From JANMES01 sp038229715 (GTDB lineage: Bacteria; Planctomycetota; Phycisphaerae; Tepidisphaerales; Tepidisphaeraceae), in the NCBI GenBank assembly GCA_038229715.1, contig JBBROD010000001.1, forward strand, positions 1 to 64,000: a stretch of 64,000 bases of DNA. The letters run 5' to 3'. The first letter of the stretch is position 1. Every line of letters starts with the position of its first letter. The translations under genes were made by a program, and so were the position numbers. The notes below the pieces were generated by a model. That model worked only from the letters and a program-made list of their open reading frames with translations, was not told the DNA's origin and searched no databases. Below are positions 16,590 to 26,000 of the stretch, in pieces.

Positions 16590-16760
16590 ATGGGTAATGA
16601 AGATACTGTGGCGGGTAAAGTGAAACAGGTTAAAGGCAAAGCCAACGACATCGCCGGTGCGATCAAAGGCGACACCGCGCAGCAGATCAAAGGCAAAGTG
16701 CAACAGGCCGTCGGCAAGGCTCAGGAGGCGATCGGCAAGGCGTCCTCCAAGGACAAATAA
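16590..16760 (+). CDS. CsbD-family stress protein
   Basis: A 56-residue product from ATG 16590 with ribosome-binding site AAGGAG seven bases upstream. GKVKQVKGKANDIAGAIKGD and QQIKGKVQQAVGKAQEAIGK are the two halves of the CsbD repeat found in small general-stress proteins of many bacteria. Function is unknown beyond stress induction in model species. Confidence 0.88.
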   Translation: MGNEDTVAGKVKQVKGKANDIAGAIKGDTAQQIKGKVQQAVGKAQEAIGKASSKDK

Positions 16761-16815
16761 ATCGCAGACGGGCGATTCCGAAAATACCAGGTCGATGCCT
16801 TGCCAGTCTGATCAG

Positions 16816-17628
16816 CTATTTCGATTTGAACTCGATCGTCGGCGGGACGATCTTGGTCATATGGGAATTGGGCGCGACGGGATTGCCCTGCGCGTCTTTC
16901 CCTTGGAAATAGTCTTTCTGCCAATCGTCCATCCGAACTTGCCCGGCGGCTTTTTGCTGGTGGAACTTCTGGCGGTCTTCCGACCACTTCACATAAGACG
17001 CGAGGACCAACGGGTCATCGGTTAATCGCTGATAGGTGACTTTCGAGCGTTCCAAGTCACGGCAGATATTCGACGCCATCGGAATCACCTGAAACAGCGG
17101 CTCGCCCGCATCAAACCGCACGGGCTGGTTCGGCGTCATCACCCGCCAGTTCATCGTGAATGACATGCTGATCCAGTCGCTTTCGATGATCGCCGTCAGC
17201 GGGTGCAGGTTGGATTTGAAGTGATTGGCCGGCCCCATGATCAGCAGCCTTGAGCCGGTGGGCTTGGTGCGGAAGAGGAACGGCGTGTTCCAAGTGATCA
17301 CGCCTAGCCCGAACTGGCTGTTGATCCAATCCTTCCAAACGTCGCCGGCGGCGTCGAACTTAAACGAGATGCTCCCCGGCTCGGGCCGGCCGTTCCAGAT
17401 CGCCCAGAAGCCGACGGGATTGCGGATCCACCAGCCGGTCTGGTTCGCCATCGTCAGCGGCAGGCAGCGGTACGCATACTTGCTCGGCGAGGCTTCCATC
17501 CAGTCGCGCCGATAATCAGCCCAGCTCCACTCCCAGCCCGTGCCGTCCGTGCGATGCTGCTTGAACATCGCATCGTCGGCGATCTGATAAATCCCGATCT
17601 CGAAGGGTAGTGCGTCCGGCTCGCTCAT
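16816..17628 (-). CDS. DUF6065 family protein
   Basis: The 270-residue protein begins MSEPDALPFEIGIYQI and contains YRCLPLTMANQTGWWIRNP and FWAIWNGRPEPGSISF, the DUF6065 pattern. LIMGPANHFKSNLHPLTAIIESDW and CRDLERSKVTYQRL follow. No function is known for the family. The ATG at 17628 is preferred; the frame remains open upstream to 17862, but the extra part is low-complexity Arg/Ala and overlaps the trhO gene. Confidence 0.75.
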   Translation of the reverse strand: MSEPDALPFEIGIYQIADDAMFKQHRTDGTGWEWSWADYRRDWMEASPSKYAYRCLPLTMANQTGWWIRNPVGFWAIWNGRPEPGSISFKFDAAGDVWKDWINSQFGLGVITWNTPFLFRTKPTGSRLLIMGPANHFKSNLHPLTAIIESDWISMSFTMNWRVMTPNQPVRFDAGEPLFQVIPMASNICRDLERSKVTYQRLTDDPLVLASYVKWSEDRQKFHQQKAAGQVRMDDWQKDYFQGKDAQGNPVAPNSHMTKIVPPTIEFKSK

Positions 17629-17678
17629 AAGTAAAAGTATAGCCGCCGATGGAAATGGAATGAAACTCGTCTGCCGCG

Positions 17679-18506
17679 TTACGAACCAAGGCATCGCGGG
17701 CAAGAGACGCCCGCCACATATGCCGGCGATTGCTGATCGGCCTCGGTCAGCACGGCCTGGCAGGCGAAGCATTGTCGCAGGTTGGTTTCGCGAAGCGCGG
17801 GATCGAGCGCCACGCGTTGATCGAACACAAAGCAGTGCCCGTCGTAATGAGCGCCGCCGCACTCCTGGAAATACTTGAGAATCCCGCCGTCCAGTTGATA
17901 AACCTGCTTAAAGCCTTCGCGCTCCAAAAGCGGCGCAGCCTTCTCGCAGCGGATTCCGCCGGTGCAGAAGGTGACGACGGGCTGGTCCTTCATCGCGGCC
18001 GGCAACTTGGCGACGGCGTCCGGGAAGTTGCGGAAATCCTCCACGCCGATCGCCACCGCGTTGCGGAACGTGCCGACCTGGACTTCAAATTCGTTGCGAG
18101 TGTCCAACAGCGTGACGGGCTTTCCTTCGTCGAGCCACTGTTTGAGTTGATTCGCCGTCAAGCGCCGCGACGTGTACTTTCGCGGGTCGATCCCCGGCAC
18201 GCCGAACGCGATAATCTCTCGTTTGATCTTGACCAGCATGCGATTGAACGGCTGATGCGTGCTGAAACTTTCTTTGACCTTAAGAGATTCAAGCCCGGGA
18301 ATTTGCCGCAGCCGGTGGAGCAGCGCGTCGATCTGCTCCCGCACGCCGGCCAGGAAACAATTAATTCCCTCCGTGCTGAGCAAAATCGTGCCGCGCAACT
18401 CGCGGGCTTGGCACAGATCGCGTAGTTCGCTCCGCAGGTCGTGCAGATCAGTCAGTTCCGCGAACTGATAGGCGGCGATATTGACGATGGTTCGGTCACT
18501 TTGCAT
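17679..18506 (-). CDS. trhO: tRNA uridine(34) hydroxylase TrhO (rhodanese family)
   Basis: TrhO makes 5-hydroxyuridine at tRNA position 34 using oxygen. The protein has the N-terminal acylphosphatase-like part (LRGTILLSTEGINCFLAG), a rhodanese domain with VTLLDTRNEFEVQVG, and the active-site loop TFCTGGIRCEKAAPLL with the catalytic Cys. The Cys-rich tail includes LRQCFACQAVLT. I start at ATG 18506 (275 residues). It is divergent from the nucleotidyltransferase at 18582; the intergenic space is 75 bases. Confidence 0.88.
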   Translation of the reverse strand: MQSDRTIVNIAAYQFAELTDLHDLRSELRDLCQARELRGTILLSTEGINCFLAGVREQIDALLHRLRQIPGLESLKVKESFSTHQPFNRMLVKIKREIIAFGVPGIDPRKYTSRRLTANQLKQWLDEGKPVTLLDTRNEFEVQVGTFRNAVAIGVEDFRNFPDAVAKLPAAMKDQPVVTFCTGGIRCEKAAPLLEREGFKQVYQLDGGILKYFQECGGAHYDGHCFVFDQRVALDPALRETNLRQCFACQAVLTEADQQSPAYVAGVSCPRCLGS

Positions 18507-18581
18507 CACAGAGCAAGGTATTGTGAACGCTTTCCAAGTTGCTTGCAATTCATCGCGGTCGGACGGACACTTTTCGCACTC

Positions 18582-19421
18582 ATGAATGTCAGAAAAGCAC
18601 TCATCACCGCGGCAGCGCGGTCGCAGCGGCAATTGCCTCTTCAGGTTTTAACCGACACCGACGGCGTCACGCGATCGGTGCTGGAAATGCTGGTCCGCGA
18701 AGCCCTCTCGGCCGGCGTGGAGCAGGTGGGCGTGGTCATCGCCCCCGGCGACCGCGACGCTTACGCCGCCGGCGTGGGGAGTTCGCGCGAGCAGGTGTTG
18801 TTTATCGAGCAAGCCCACCCGCGTGGCTACGGCGATGCCATCCGATCCGCCGCCGACTTTGTACGCGAAGAACCGTTCCTGCACATTGTCGGCGATCACC
18901 TGTTCCTCTCCAAGTCCGGGCAGACGTGCGCTAAAACGCTGGTGGCGATCGCCGAGCGCGAGAACTGCACCGTCAGCGCCGTGCAATCCACCCGCGAGCA
19001 CATGCTGCCGTACTACGGCACGATCGGCGGGCGCCTGGTTCACGGGCAGCCGGGGTTGTACGAAGTGGAAAACGTCATCGAAAAGCCCACGCCCACGCAG
19101 GCCGAGCAATCGCTGATCGTGCCGGGCATGCGGGCGGGGCATTACCTGTGCTTCGTGGGCATGCACGTGCTGACGGCCGGTGTGATGCACGCGCTGCAGG
19201 GGATTTTTGCGGCCGGTCAAGGCGATCACCCGCCGACGCTTTCGGACGCGCTCTCAAGGTTGACGCGACAAGAACGGTACCTCGCGCTGGAACTGCACGC
19301 CGGTCGATACAACGTCGGCGTGAAGCACGGGTTGCTGATGGCGCAACTGGCGATCGTGCTGGCCGGGCCGGATCGTGATGAAGTGCTGACCGGCGTGATC
19401 GAACTGCTGGCCAAAGAATAA
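18582..19421 (+). CDS. nucleotidyltransferase, UTP-glucose-1-phosphate type
   Basis: The 279-residue protein has the sugar-nucleotidyltransferase pattern: KALITAAARSQRQLPLQVL at the start resembles the GxGTRxLPxT loop although Gly is replaced, then LEMLVREALSAGVEQVGVV, IEQAHPRGYGDAIRSA and FLHIVGDHLFL (the metal-binding Asp). The C-terminus ELHAGRYNVGVKHGLLMAQL corresponds to GalU/GtaB. The degenerate first loop means activity is uncertain. It precedes the 1102-residue fusion by 27 bases on the same strand, so the two likely form an operon for sugar-nucleotide supply. Confidence 0.8.
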   Translation: MNVRKALITAAARSQRQLPLQVLTDTDGVTRSVLEMLVREALSAGVEQVGVVIAPGDRDAYAAGVGSSREQVLFIEQAHPRGYGDAIRSAADFVREEPFLHIVGDHLFLSKSGQTCAKTLVAIAERENCTVSAVQSTREHMLPYYGTIGGRLVHGQPGLYEVENVIEKPTPTQAEQSLIVPGMRAGHYLCFVGMHVLTAGVMHALQGIFAAGQGDHPPTLSDALSRLTRQERYLALELHAGRYNVGVKHGLLMAQLAIVLAGPDRDEVLTGVIELLAKE

Positions 19422-19448
19422 TCCCGTTCGTAACGGCGATAAATACTC

Positions 19449-22400
19449 ATGTCCCGACTCATCCAAATCCTGACCAGCACCGACCGCGACGTGCGCGACA
19501 CGCCGATCGAAGTGGCGCTTCGCGGCATGACTGCCCATCAACTGCTGGCCGAGGCCGGGGCGCTCGATCAGTTCCGCCGCACGACGTCCAACTTATACGA
19601 CCGCGTGCGGGCGCTGCTGTTTCTGTACGCGATCCACCGCTTCTTCCTGCCGAGCGCAGCCGGCTATCCGCAGACCGGATCGCTGCCGTACGCGGGCGCG
19701 CAGCACTTACTGGCGCGCCGCTTCGATGAAGCGATCGACACGTTTCTTCACGCTGCCGCGGTTCAGGGAGATAGCGATCCGCTGAGTTCGTGTCTGGCGT
19801 CGGCGTATAAGGAACTGGCTTTTCAGACGCTGGCAAATCAGGTCCGGCGTAGCGTGCGCAGCGTGCGCGGGAACCAGTGGATGTTCCGCATCGGTCACCC
19901 GGCCGATCATCCGTTGCGAATCCGCCCTGAACTGCTTCGCCGCGACGGCGACGGGCTGTTCCCTACGCTGTCAGAAAAAACGCCGGTGCGCATGGACCTC
20001 ACGCACAGCGGCTGGTCGGACATTTTCTTCCTCGGGATGGATTTCCCCGAAGGCGCGCGGGTGCTGAATGTCTCGATCGACTTAGCCGTCCACGGGCGCG
20101 ATCCCGAGCCCAAGCCGCCGGTGGAGGCGTACGTTCGCGTCATCGACGAACCGTTGCTGCGGCTGGTGAGCGTTGACCTCGCGGCGCGGGCGGACATTAC
20201 AGAACTGGCCGATGTGTTTGATTTCGGCAAGGATTATTTAGGCTTGCTAAAGGCCGCCGTCATCGCCGCGGGGATCATCCCGCCGGGGATTGGAGGCTCA
20301 GGCGCCTCGCTGGCGGAGGTGCTGTCGCAGTTGATCGGGCCGGGGCTGGGGCTCGAGATTGTCAGCAGCGTCAACAACATTCCCAAAGGCTCGCGGCTGG
20401 CCGTGTCAACGAACCTGCTCGGGTCACTCATCAGCGCGCTGATGCGCGCCACGGGGCAGGCGCGGAACCTTAGCGGCGCGCTCGATGAATCCGAACGCCG
20501 GATCATCGCCGCCCGCGCGATCCTCGGCGAGTGGATCGGTGGCAGCGGCGGGGGATGGCAGGATTCGGGCGGCATTTGGCCGGGCATGAAGGTTATCAGC
20601 GGATCGCTCGCCGGCGAAGGCGACCCCGAAGCAGGCATTTCCCGTGGCCGGCTGCTGCCCACGCACCGCGTGCTCGATCGCAGCGACGCCAGCGACGACA
20701 CCCGCCAAAAATTGCAGGACAGCCTCGTCCTCGTCCACGGCGGGATGGCGCAAAACGTCGGGCCGATCCTGGAAATGGTGACCGAGAAATACCTGCTCCG
20801 CAGCGACAAAGAATGGGCCGGCCGCAAGCAGGCGATCGGCATTCTCGACCAAATTCTCGATTGCCTAAAGCAGGGCGACATACGCGCCATCGCCGAAGCC
20901 ACCACGCGGAATTTCCGCGAGCCGATCCAGACGATCATCCCTTGGGCCAGCAACCGCTACACGGAATTGTTGATCGAAGGCACGCAAAAACAGTTCGGCG
21001 AAGATTTTTGGGGCTTCTGGATGCTCGGCGGGATGAGCGGCGGGGGCATGGGCTTCATCGTCGCGCCGCACCGTAAGGCCGAGGCGCAGGCGTTTTTGCA
21101 GAAGCTGATGAGCGATACGAAAAAATCGCTGCAGTCGGCGCTACCGTTCGCGATGGAGCCGGTGGTGTACGATTTTGCGATCAATGAGCGCGGCACGTTC
21201 GCCACGCTGATGGAAGGCGATTCCAATCTGCTGCCCGCATCGTACTACGCGTTTATGGGTCCGGCGTGGGCGCGGACCGATCCGCGACAATTGACCGTGC
21301 AGCGTCGCGCTGAACTCAACCGCTTCGCCAGCGCTTGCCGCAATCGCCCGGAGTTGGCGGGCATGGTCGAAACGTTATTCGACCGCCTCTTCCCGCAGCA
21401 AACGCGCACCGATGCCAAGGGCAAATCGCTGCAAGGTTTGCTCGGCGAACTTGGGTTCGATCGCACGCAGCACGAGCAGATTCGCGACGATCTACGGGCC
21501 GGGCGGATCGGGCTTTCACAAAACCGCCTGCCGGCCTCGACAACGATCGAGAACGTCGAGCCCGGCGATGTCATCGATGCGCGCGGCGAAGACGCCGAGG
21601 CAAATCAGATCGGCCTGCGATCGCTCCGCAACGGCGAGGTGGCGGTTTTCACTCTCGCCGCGGGCGCGGGATCGCGATGGACCCAAGGCGCGGGCGTGGT
21701 GAAAGCCCTTCACCCGTTCTGCAAGCTCGGCGGGAGGCATCGCAGCTTTATTGAAGTACACTTGGCCAAATCGCGGCGCGTCGGGAAACTCACAGGCGTT
21801 GCGCCCGCGCATCTGATTGCCACCAGTTACCTCACGCATGAGTCGATCGCCGGCGCGATTGCAAAGATGGGTTACGCCGGCCCGCTCATGCTTTCGCCGG
21901 GCAAGTCGATCGGGCTGCGCATGATTCCGACGATCCGCGATTTGCGGTTCGCGTGGGAAGAAACCGCGCACATGGCGCTCGATGAGCAGAAGCAGCGGAT
22001 GCGTGAGAGCATCCAGGCCGCGTTGATCAAATGGGCCGGCGACAGCGGCGAATCCGGCGACTACACCGACAATCTCCCGCAGCAGTGCCTGCATCCGGTC
22101 GGGCATTTTTTCGAGCTGCCGAACTTGTTCCGCAACGGCGTGCTGGCGGGGCTGCTGAAAGAGCGGCCGAACCTGAAGTATCTGATGCTGCACAACATTG
22201 ATACGGTCGGCGCTGATCCCGATCCGACGATGCTCGGCCGGCACATTCGGCAAGGCGCGTGCCTGAGTTTTGAAGTCATCACGCGACGGTTAGAAGACCG
22301 CGGCGGCGGGCTAGCGCGCGTGAACGGCCGGCCGCGGCTGGTGGAAGGGCTCGCCATGCCGCGCGAGGAGCAGGAGTTCAACCTCAGCTACTACAACTCG

Positions 22401-22757
22401 ATGACGACGTGGATCGATCTCGATCGCCTGCTGCAGGTGATGGGGCTCAGCCGGGCCGATCTGGCGGATGACGCGAAGGTCGCCGAGGCGATCCGCTCGT
22501 TGGCCAACCGCGTGCCGACGTACATCACGCTCAAAGACGTAAAAAAACGCTGGGGTTTCGGCCAGGAAGACGTGCTGCCCGTCAGCCAGTTCGAAAAACT
22601 CTGGAGCGACTTGAGCGCCCTGCCCGACATCGACACCGCCTACTTCGTCGTCCCACGCTTTCGAGGCCAACAACTCAAAGAACAATCCCAACTCGACGGC
22701 TGGCTCCGCGACGGATCGGCCGCGAAGGTGGAATCGCTTTGCGAGTTTGAAGCTTGA
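19449..22757 (+). CDS. fusion: GHMP/fucokinase-like part and UDP-sugar pyrophosphorylase-like part
   Basis: This 1102-residue protein appears to join two sugar-activating modules. Residues 170-330 resemble the fucokinase/heptose-kinase GHMP fold: RMDLTHSGWSDIFFLG matches the RxDLxGGWSDTxP start, and IPKGSRLAVSTNLLGSLISAL aligns with the IPxGSGLGTSS loop, but with Gly-to-Ala and Gly-to-Arg changes. From about residue 733, VFTLAAGAGSRWTQGAGVVKAL is a UDPGP-type nucleotide-binding loop, followed by HLIATSYLTHESI and further pyrophosphorylase-like blocks. Plant FKGP joins kinase and pyrophosphorylase similarly. The neighbour (18582) is another nucleotidyltransferase. Substrates are unknown and the kinase part may be inactive. 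Confidence 0.65.
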   Translation: MSRLIQILTSTDRDVRDTPIEVALRGMTAHQLLAEAGALDQFRRTTSNLYDRVRALLFLYAIHRFFLPSAAGYPQTGSLPYAGAQHLLARRFDEAIDTFLHAAAVQGDSDPLSSCLASAYKELAFQTLANQVRRSVRSVRGNQWMFRIGHPADHPLRIRPELLRRDGDGLFPTLSEKTPVRMDLTHSGWSDIFFLGMDFPEGARVLNVSIDLAVHGRDPEPKPPVEAYVRVIDEPLLRLVSVDLAARADITELADVFDFGKDYLGLLKAAVIAAGIIPPGIGGSGASLAEVLSQLIGPGLGLEIVSSVNNIPKGSRLAVSTNLLGSLISALMRATGQARNLSGALDESERRIIAARAILGEWIGGSGGGWQDSGGIWPGMKVISGSLAGEGDPEAGISRGRLLPTHRVLDRSDASDDTRQKLQDSLVLVHGGMAQNVGPILEMVTEKYLLRSDKEWAGRKQAIGILDQILDCLKQGDIRAIAEATTRNFREPIQTIIPWASNRYTELLIEGTQKQFGEDFWGFWMLGGMSGGGMGFIVAPHRKAEAQAFLQKLMSDTKKSLQSALPFAMEPVVYDFAINERGTFATLMEGDSNLLPASYYAFMGPAWARTDPRQLTVQRRAELNRFASACRNRPELAGMVETLFDRLFPQQTRTDAKGKSLQGLLGELGFDRTQHEQIRDDLRAGRIGLSQNRLPASTTIENVEPGDVIDARGEDAEANQIGLRSLRNGEVAVFTLAAGAGSRWTQGAGVVKALHPFCKLGGRHRSFIEVHLAKSRRVGKLTGVAPAHLIATSYLTHESIAGAIAKMGYAGPLMLSPGKSIGLRMIPTIRDLRFAWEETAHMALDEQKQRMRESIQAALIKWAGDSGESGDYTDNLPQQCLHPVGHFFELPNLFRNGVLAGLLKERPNLKYLMLHNIDTVGADPDPTMLGRHIRQGACLSFEVITRRLEDRGGGLARVNGRPRLVEGLAMPREEQEFNLSYYNSMTTWIDLDRLLQVMGLSRADLADDAKVAEAIRSLANRVPTYITLKDVKKRWGFGQEDVLPVSQFEKLWSDLSALPDIDTAYFVVPRFRGQQLKEQSQLDGWLRDGSAAKVESLCEFEA

Positions 22758-22778
22758 TTCTACTTTTAAGAAGTGATG

Positions 22779-22850
22779 AACCACGGAGGCACGGAGACAC
22801 GGAGAAGAAATTAATTCTTTACTTCTCCGTGTCTCCGTGCCTCCGTGGTT
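22779..22850. repeat. word-type palindrome, 'CACGGAG' family
   Basis: Perfect 29-bp arms (AACCACGGAGGCACGGAGAC ACGGAGAAG and its complement, 22779-22807 and 22822-22850) around a 14-base loop. It lies between the convergent fusion gene and cysN and could terminate both, although there is no clean T-run. Confidence 0.85.
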
Positions 22851-22861
22851 TAATTTTCACT

Positions 22862-24802
22862 TTATGGGATGAGCTGGCGATCTTTCAGCATCGCCAGAAT
22901 GCGCTCGACGCTCTGTTCCACTGACAATTCGTGCGTCTTCAAAACCAAATCCGACTTGGTCGGCGGTTCAAAGACGGAACTAACGCCTGGGAACTGCGAC
23001 ATTTTCCCCTCGTCCGCACGCTTATACGCGCCGGTGGAATCGCGCAGGCGGCAGATGTCGATCGGGGCGTCGAGGAACACTTCGATAAACCGGTCGCTGC
23101 CGATCACTTCGCGGGCTTTGGTGCGAACGGCCTCATGCGGGGCGACGAATGCGCAGATGCACAATTGCCCGGCGTCGTTCAGAATCTTCGCCACTTCCGA
23201 ACTGCGGCGGAGGTTTTCGGATCGGTCGTCGGCGGTGAAACCCAAGTCGCGGCAAAGCCCCTGACGCATGTCCGGCCCGTACAGCACGGTGACGGCTCGG
23301 CCGGCGTCCCAGAGACGCTTCTCCAACTCGTAGGCGATCGTCGCCTTACCCGATCCGGTCAGGCCGTACAGCAGGACGGTGGCGCCTTTTTGGCTGAATC
23401 GCTTCTCCCGGTCGGCGGGCGTGATTTTACTCGCCTTCTGCTTCAGTTTGCCGGCGACCGGCGTTTTGCCCCATAGATCGCCTTGCCCGCGACGGTCCGA
23501 GCTTTCCACGATCATGCCCGCGCCCACCGTCACGTTCGTGATGCGGTCAATGATGATGAATGCGCCCGTCGCCGCGTTGGCCTTGTACGGGTCGAATGCG
23601 ATCGGCTGACTCAGACTCAGCAGCACCTGGCCGACTTCGTTCATCGCCAGTTGGGTTACTTCGCGCTTCTCCAGCGTGTTGACGTCGATTCCGCCGCGAA
23701 ATTCCGCCACCTCGCCGGTGACCAGGCGCGTAGTGTGTTTGATCCAGTACGTTCGACCTGCGACGAACGGCTTCTCGCTCATCCAGACGATGCTGGCCTC
23801 CACCTGGGATGAGATGTGCGGTTCGTTGCCCGGATGCACCAGCATATCGCCGCGCGAGACGTCAATTTCGTCTTCCAGTGTTATGGTCACCGCCTGCGGG
23901 CTGAAGGCTTCTTCGATCTCGCCCTCGTACGTGACGATCGATTTCACCTTGCTCTTCTTGCCCGACGGCAACGCCATGATGGGGTCGCCTTTCCGGACGA
24001 TCCCCGACGCGAGCGTGCCGGCGAACCCGCGGAAGTTCAGGTCGGGTCGCATCACGTACTGCACGGGCAGGCGCATGTCTTCCAGATTGCGGTCGGACGC
24101 GATGTGTACGATTTCCAGATGTTGCAGCAGCGACGGGCCGTAGTACCAAGGCATCTTTTCGCTGCGTTCGACGACGTTGTCGCCTTTAAGAGCGCTCAAC
24201 GGAATAAACCGCACGTCAGGAATACCGAGCTTGGCGACGAAGCCGGCGTAGTCTTCAACGATCTCGTCGAACTTCTGCTGCGAGAACTCGACCAAGTCCA
24301 TCTTGTTGATGGCAACGACGATGTGCTTGATCCCAAGCAGCGACACGATAAACGAGTGCCTTCGGGTTTGCGAAACCACGCCATGCCGGGCGTCGATCAG
24401 GATGATCGCCAGTTGGCAGGTGCTTGCGCCGGTGGCCATGTTGCGGGTGTACTGCTCATGGCCGGGCGTGTCGGCGATGATGAACTTGCGCTTGTCGGTG
24501 CTGAAGTAGCGGTACGCGACATCAATAGTAATGCCTTGCTCGCGCTCGGCCTTCAGGCCGTCGGTCAGCAACGCCAGATCGACTTCACCCGCACCGGTCG
24601 TGCCGTGCTTGGTGCTGTCTCTTTTGACAGCCGCCAGTTGGTCTTCGTAGATGCCTTTTGTGTCGTGCAGCAGCCGGCCGATGAGTGTGGATTTTCCGTC
24701 ATCAACGCTGCCGCAGGTCAAGAAGCGCAGCAACTCCTTACGCTGATGGCGATCGAGGTAAGTGCTGATGTCTTCGTTTTCGAGGGCCGAGTCAGTGATC
24801 AT
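22862..24802 (-). CDS. cysN: bifunctional sulfate adenylyltransferase subunit 1 / APS kinase
   Basis: CysN is the GTPase that powers ATP sulfurylase; the fused CysC phosphorylates APS to PAPS. Residues 25-450 hold the GTPase with GSVDDGKSTLIGRLL, DTPGHEQYTRNM and NKMDLV. Residues 470-646 are the APS-kinase part (VLLYGLTGSGKATIAYELE, RDSTGAYKRADEGKMSQFPGV). In its P-loop the usual Ser/Thr after Lys is Ala (GKA-T), which should weaken phosphate and metal binding. The start overlaps the cysD stop by TAATG, so the pair is translationally coupled. Confidence 0.93.
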   Translation of the reverse strand: MITDSALENEDISTYLDRHQRKELLRFLTCGSVDDGKSTLIGRLLHDTKGIYEDQLAAVKRDSTKHGTTGAGEVDLALLTDGLKAEREQGITIDVAYRYFSTDKRKFIIADTPGHEQYTRNMATGASTCQLAIILIDARHGVVSQTRRHSFIVSLLGIKHIVVAINKMDLVEFSQQKFDEIVEDYAGFVAKLGIPDVRFIPLSALKGDNVVERSEKMPWYYGPSLLQHLEIVHIASDRNLEDMRLPVQYVMRPDLNFRGFAGTLASGIVRKGDPIMALPSGKKSKVKSIVTYEGEIEEAFSPQAVTITLEDEIDVSRGDMLVHPGNEPHISSQVEASIVWMSEKPFVAGRTYWIKHTTRLVTGEVAEFRGGIDVNTLEKREVTQLAMNEVGQVLLSLSQPIAFDPYKANAATGAFIIIDRITNVTVGAGMIVESSDRRGQGDLWGKTPVAGKLKQKASKITPADREKRFSQKGATVLLYGLTGSGKATIAYELEKRLWDAGRAVTVLYGPDMRQGLCRDLGFTADDRSENLRRSSEVAKILNDAGQLCICAFVAPHEAVRTKAREVIGSDRFIEVFLDAPIDICRLRDSTGAYKRADEGKMSQFPGVSSVFEPPTKSDLVLKTHELSVEQSVERILAMLKDRQLIP

Positions 24803-25716
24803 TAGAAATAGCCCTCACGTTTCTTCTGCTCCATCGAGCCGGCTTCGTCGTAGTCGATCAGGCGGCCCTGTCGTTCGCTGCGGCGGGCGATCAGTGTTTC
24901 CGCAATAATCTGTTGAACGGTGGCTGCATCGCTTTCGATTCCCGCCGTCAGAGGGTAGTCGCCGAGGGTGCGGAATCGAACTTTCCTGGTGACCGTTTTT
25001 TCGCCCGGCTCCAGCCGCATGCGGTCATCGTCGACCACGATCCACTGTCCGCTGCGGGTGACGCAAGGGCGCTCCTTGGCGAAATACAGGGGCGGCAGGG
25101 GAATGTTCTCGCGATCGATGTACAGCCACACGTCCAGTTCCGTCCAGTTGCTGAGCGGAAACACGCGGATGCTTTCCCCGGGACTGACCTTGCCGTTGTA
25201 CAGGTTCCACAGTTCGGGGCGCTGATTCTTTGGATCCCATTGCATCAGCTTGTCGCGAAAGCTGTAGACCCGTTCTTTAGCGCGGGCCTTTTCCTCGTCG
25301 CGCCGTGCTCCACCAAATGCCGCATCGTATTTGCCATTTTTGAGAGCTTGAACCAACGCTTGTGTCTGCATGAAAGCGCTGTACTTGGGCGTGGGATAGT
25401 CAAACGGATTCACGCCCTGGGCGACGGCATCTTCGTTGGTATAGACGCTGAGGTTCAGGTCGTGCTCTTTGCAGTACCAGTCGCGGAAGTCGAGCAATTC
25501 GCGGAAGTCCCACGTCGTCGCAATATGCAGCAGCGGAAATGGCACGCGACCTGGAGCAAACGCCTTGCGCGCCAGATGCACAAGGCACATCGAGTCCTTC
25601 CCGCCGGAATACAGCAGCACCGGGTTTTCAAACTCCGCCGCCACCTCGCGGATGATGTAGATGCTCTCGGCTTCGAGCTGCTTGAGATGGGTCAGACTGT
25701 AATTCTTCATCGACAT
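24802..25716 (-). CDS. cysD: sulfate adenylyltransferase subunit 2
   Basis: CysD catalyses adenylation of sulfate to APS together with CysN. The 304-residue protein has the PP-loop motif LLYSGGKDSMCLVHLA, FGGARRDEEKARAKER and SNWTELDVWLYI, all typical of the family. I start it at ATG 25716 (AGGAA upstream); an ATG two codons later is also possible, and the frame stays open to 25845. Its stop overlaps the cysN start. The 280-base upstream region has a hairpin (AAAACCTG / CAGGTTTT, 25802-25826) but no recognised riboswitch. Confidence 0.95.
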   Translation of the reverse strand: MSMKNYSLTHLKQLEAESIYIIREVAAEFENPVLLYSGGKDSMCLVHLARKAFAPGRVPFPLLHIATTWDFRELLDFRDWYCKEHDLNLSVYTNEDAVAQGVNPFDYPTPKYSAFMQTQALVQALKNGKYDAAFGGARRDEEKARAKERVYSFRDKLMQWDPKNQRPELWNLYNGKVSPGESIRVFPLSNWTELDVWLYIDRENIPLPPLYFAKERPCVTRSGQWIVVDDDRMRLEPGEKTVTRKVRFRTLGDYPLTAGIESDAATVQQIIAETLIARRSERQGRLIDYDEAGSMEQKKREGYF

Positions 25717-25801
25717 TCCGATTTCCTGCCAATCCGAGGGATTTCGTTGGCGAGTCGAACAGATTAGCGGAAGCTGCGATAGCGGGAAAGTGGATTCAGT
25801 C

Positions 25802-25826
25802 AAAACCTGACGCCAGAGCAGGTTTT
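25802..25826 (-). promoter_or_regulatory. hairpin in the cysD leader
   Basis: AAAACCTG-ACGCCAGAG-CAGGTTTT forms an 8-bp stem about 90 bases upstream of cysD. The long loop and lack of a T-run make a terminator unlikely. Role unknown. Confidence 0.25.
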
Positions 25827-26000
25827 GGAACAAAATTGCACACAACGTTCAGGCCTGCCATCGGTTATGATGGGACGGCCGGACCGAAAACGCCCAACGG
25901 CAGTGAAGTATAGCACGCCGGGCACCGCCGGTGACCGCTCAGGGGATCATGCGGGTGGTCTTGGATGAATCTGGCGGATGTTGACTGAAAGGGCGACAAC

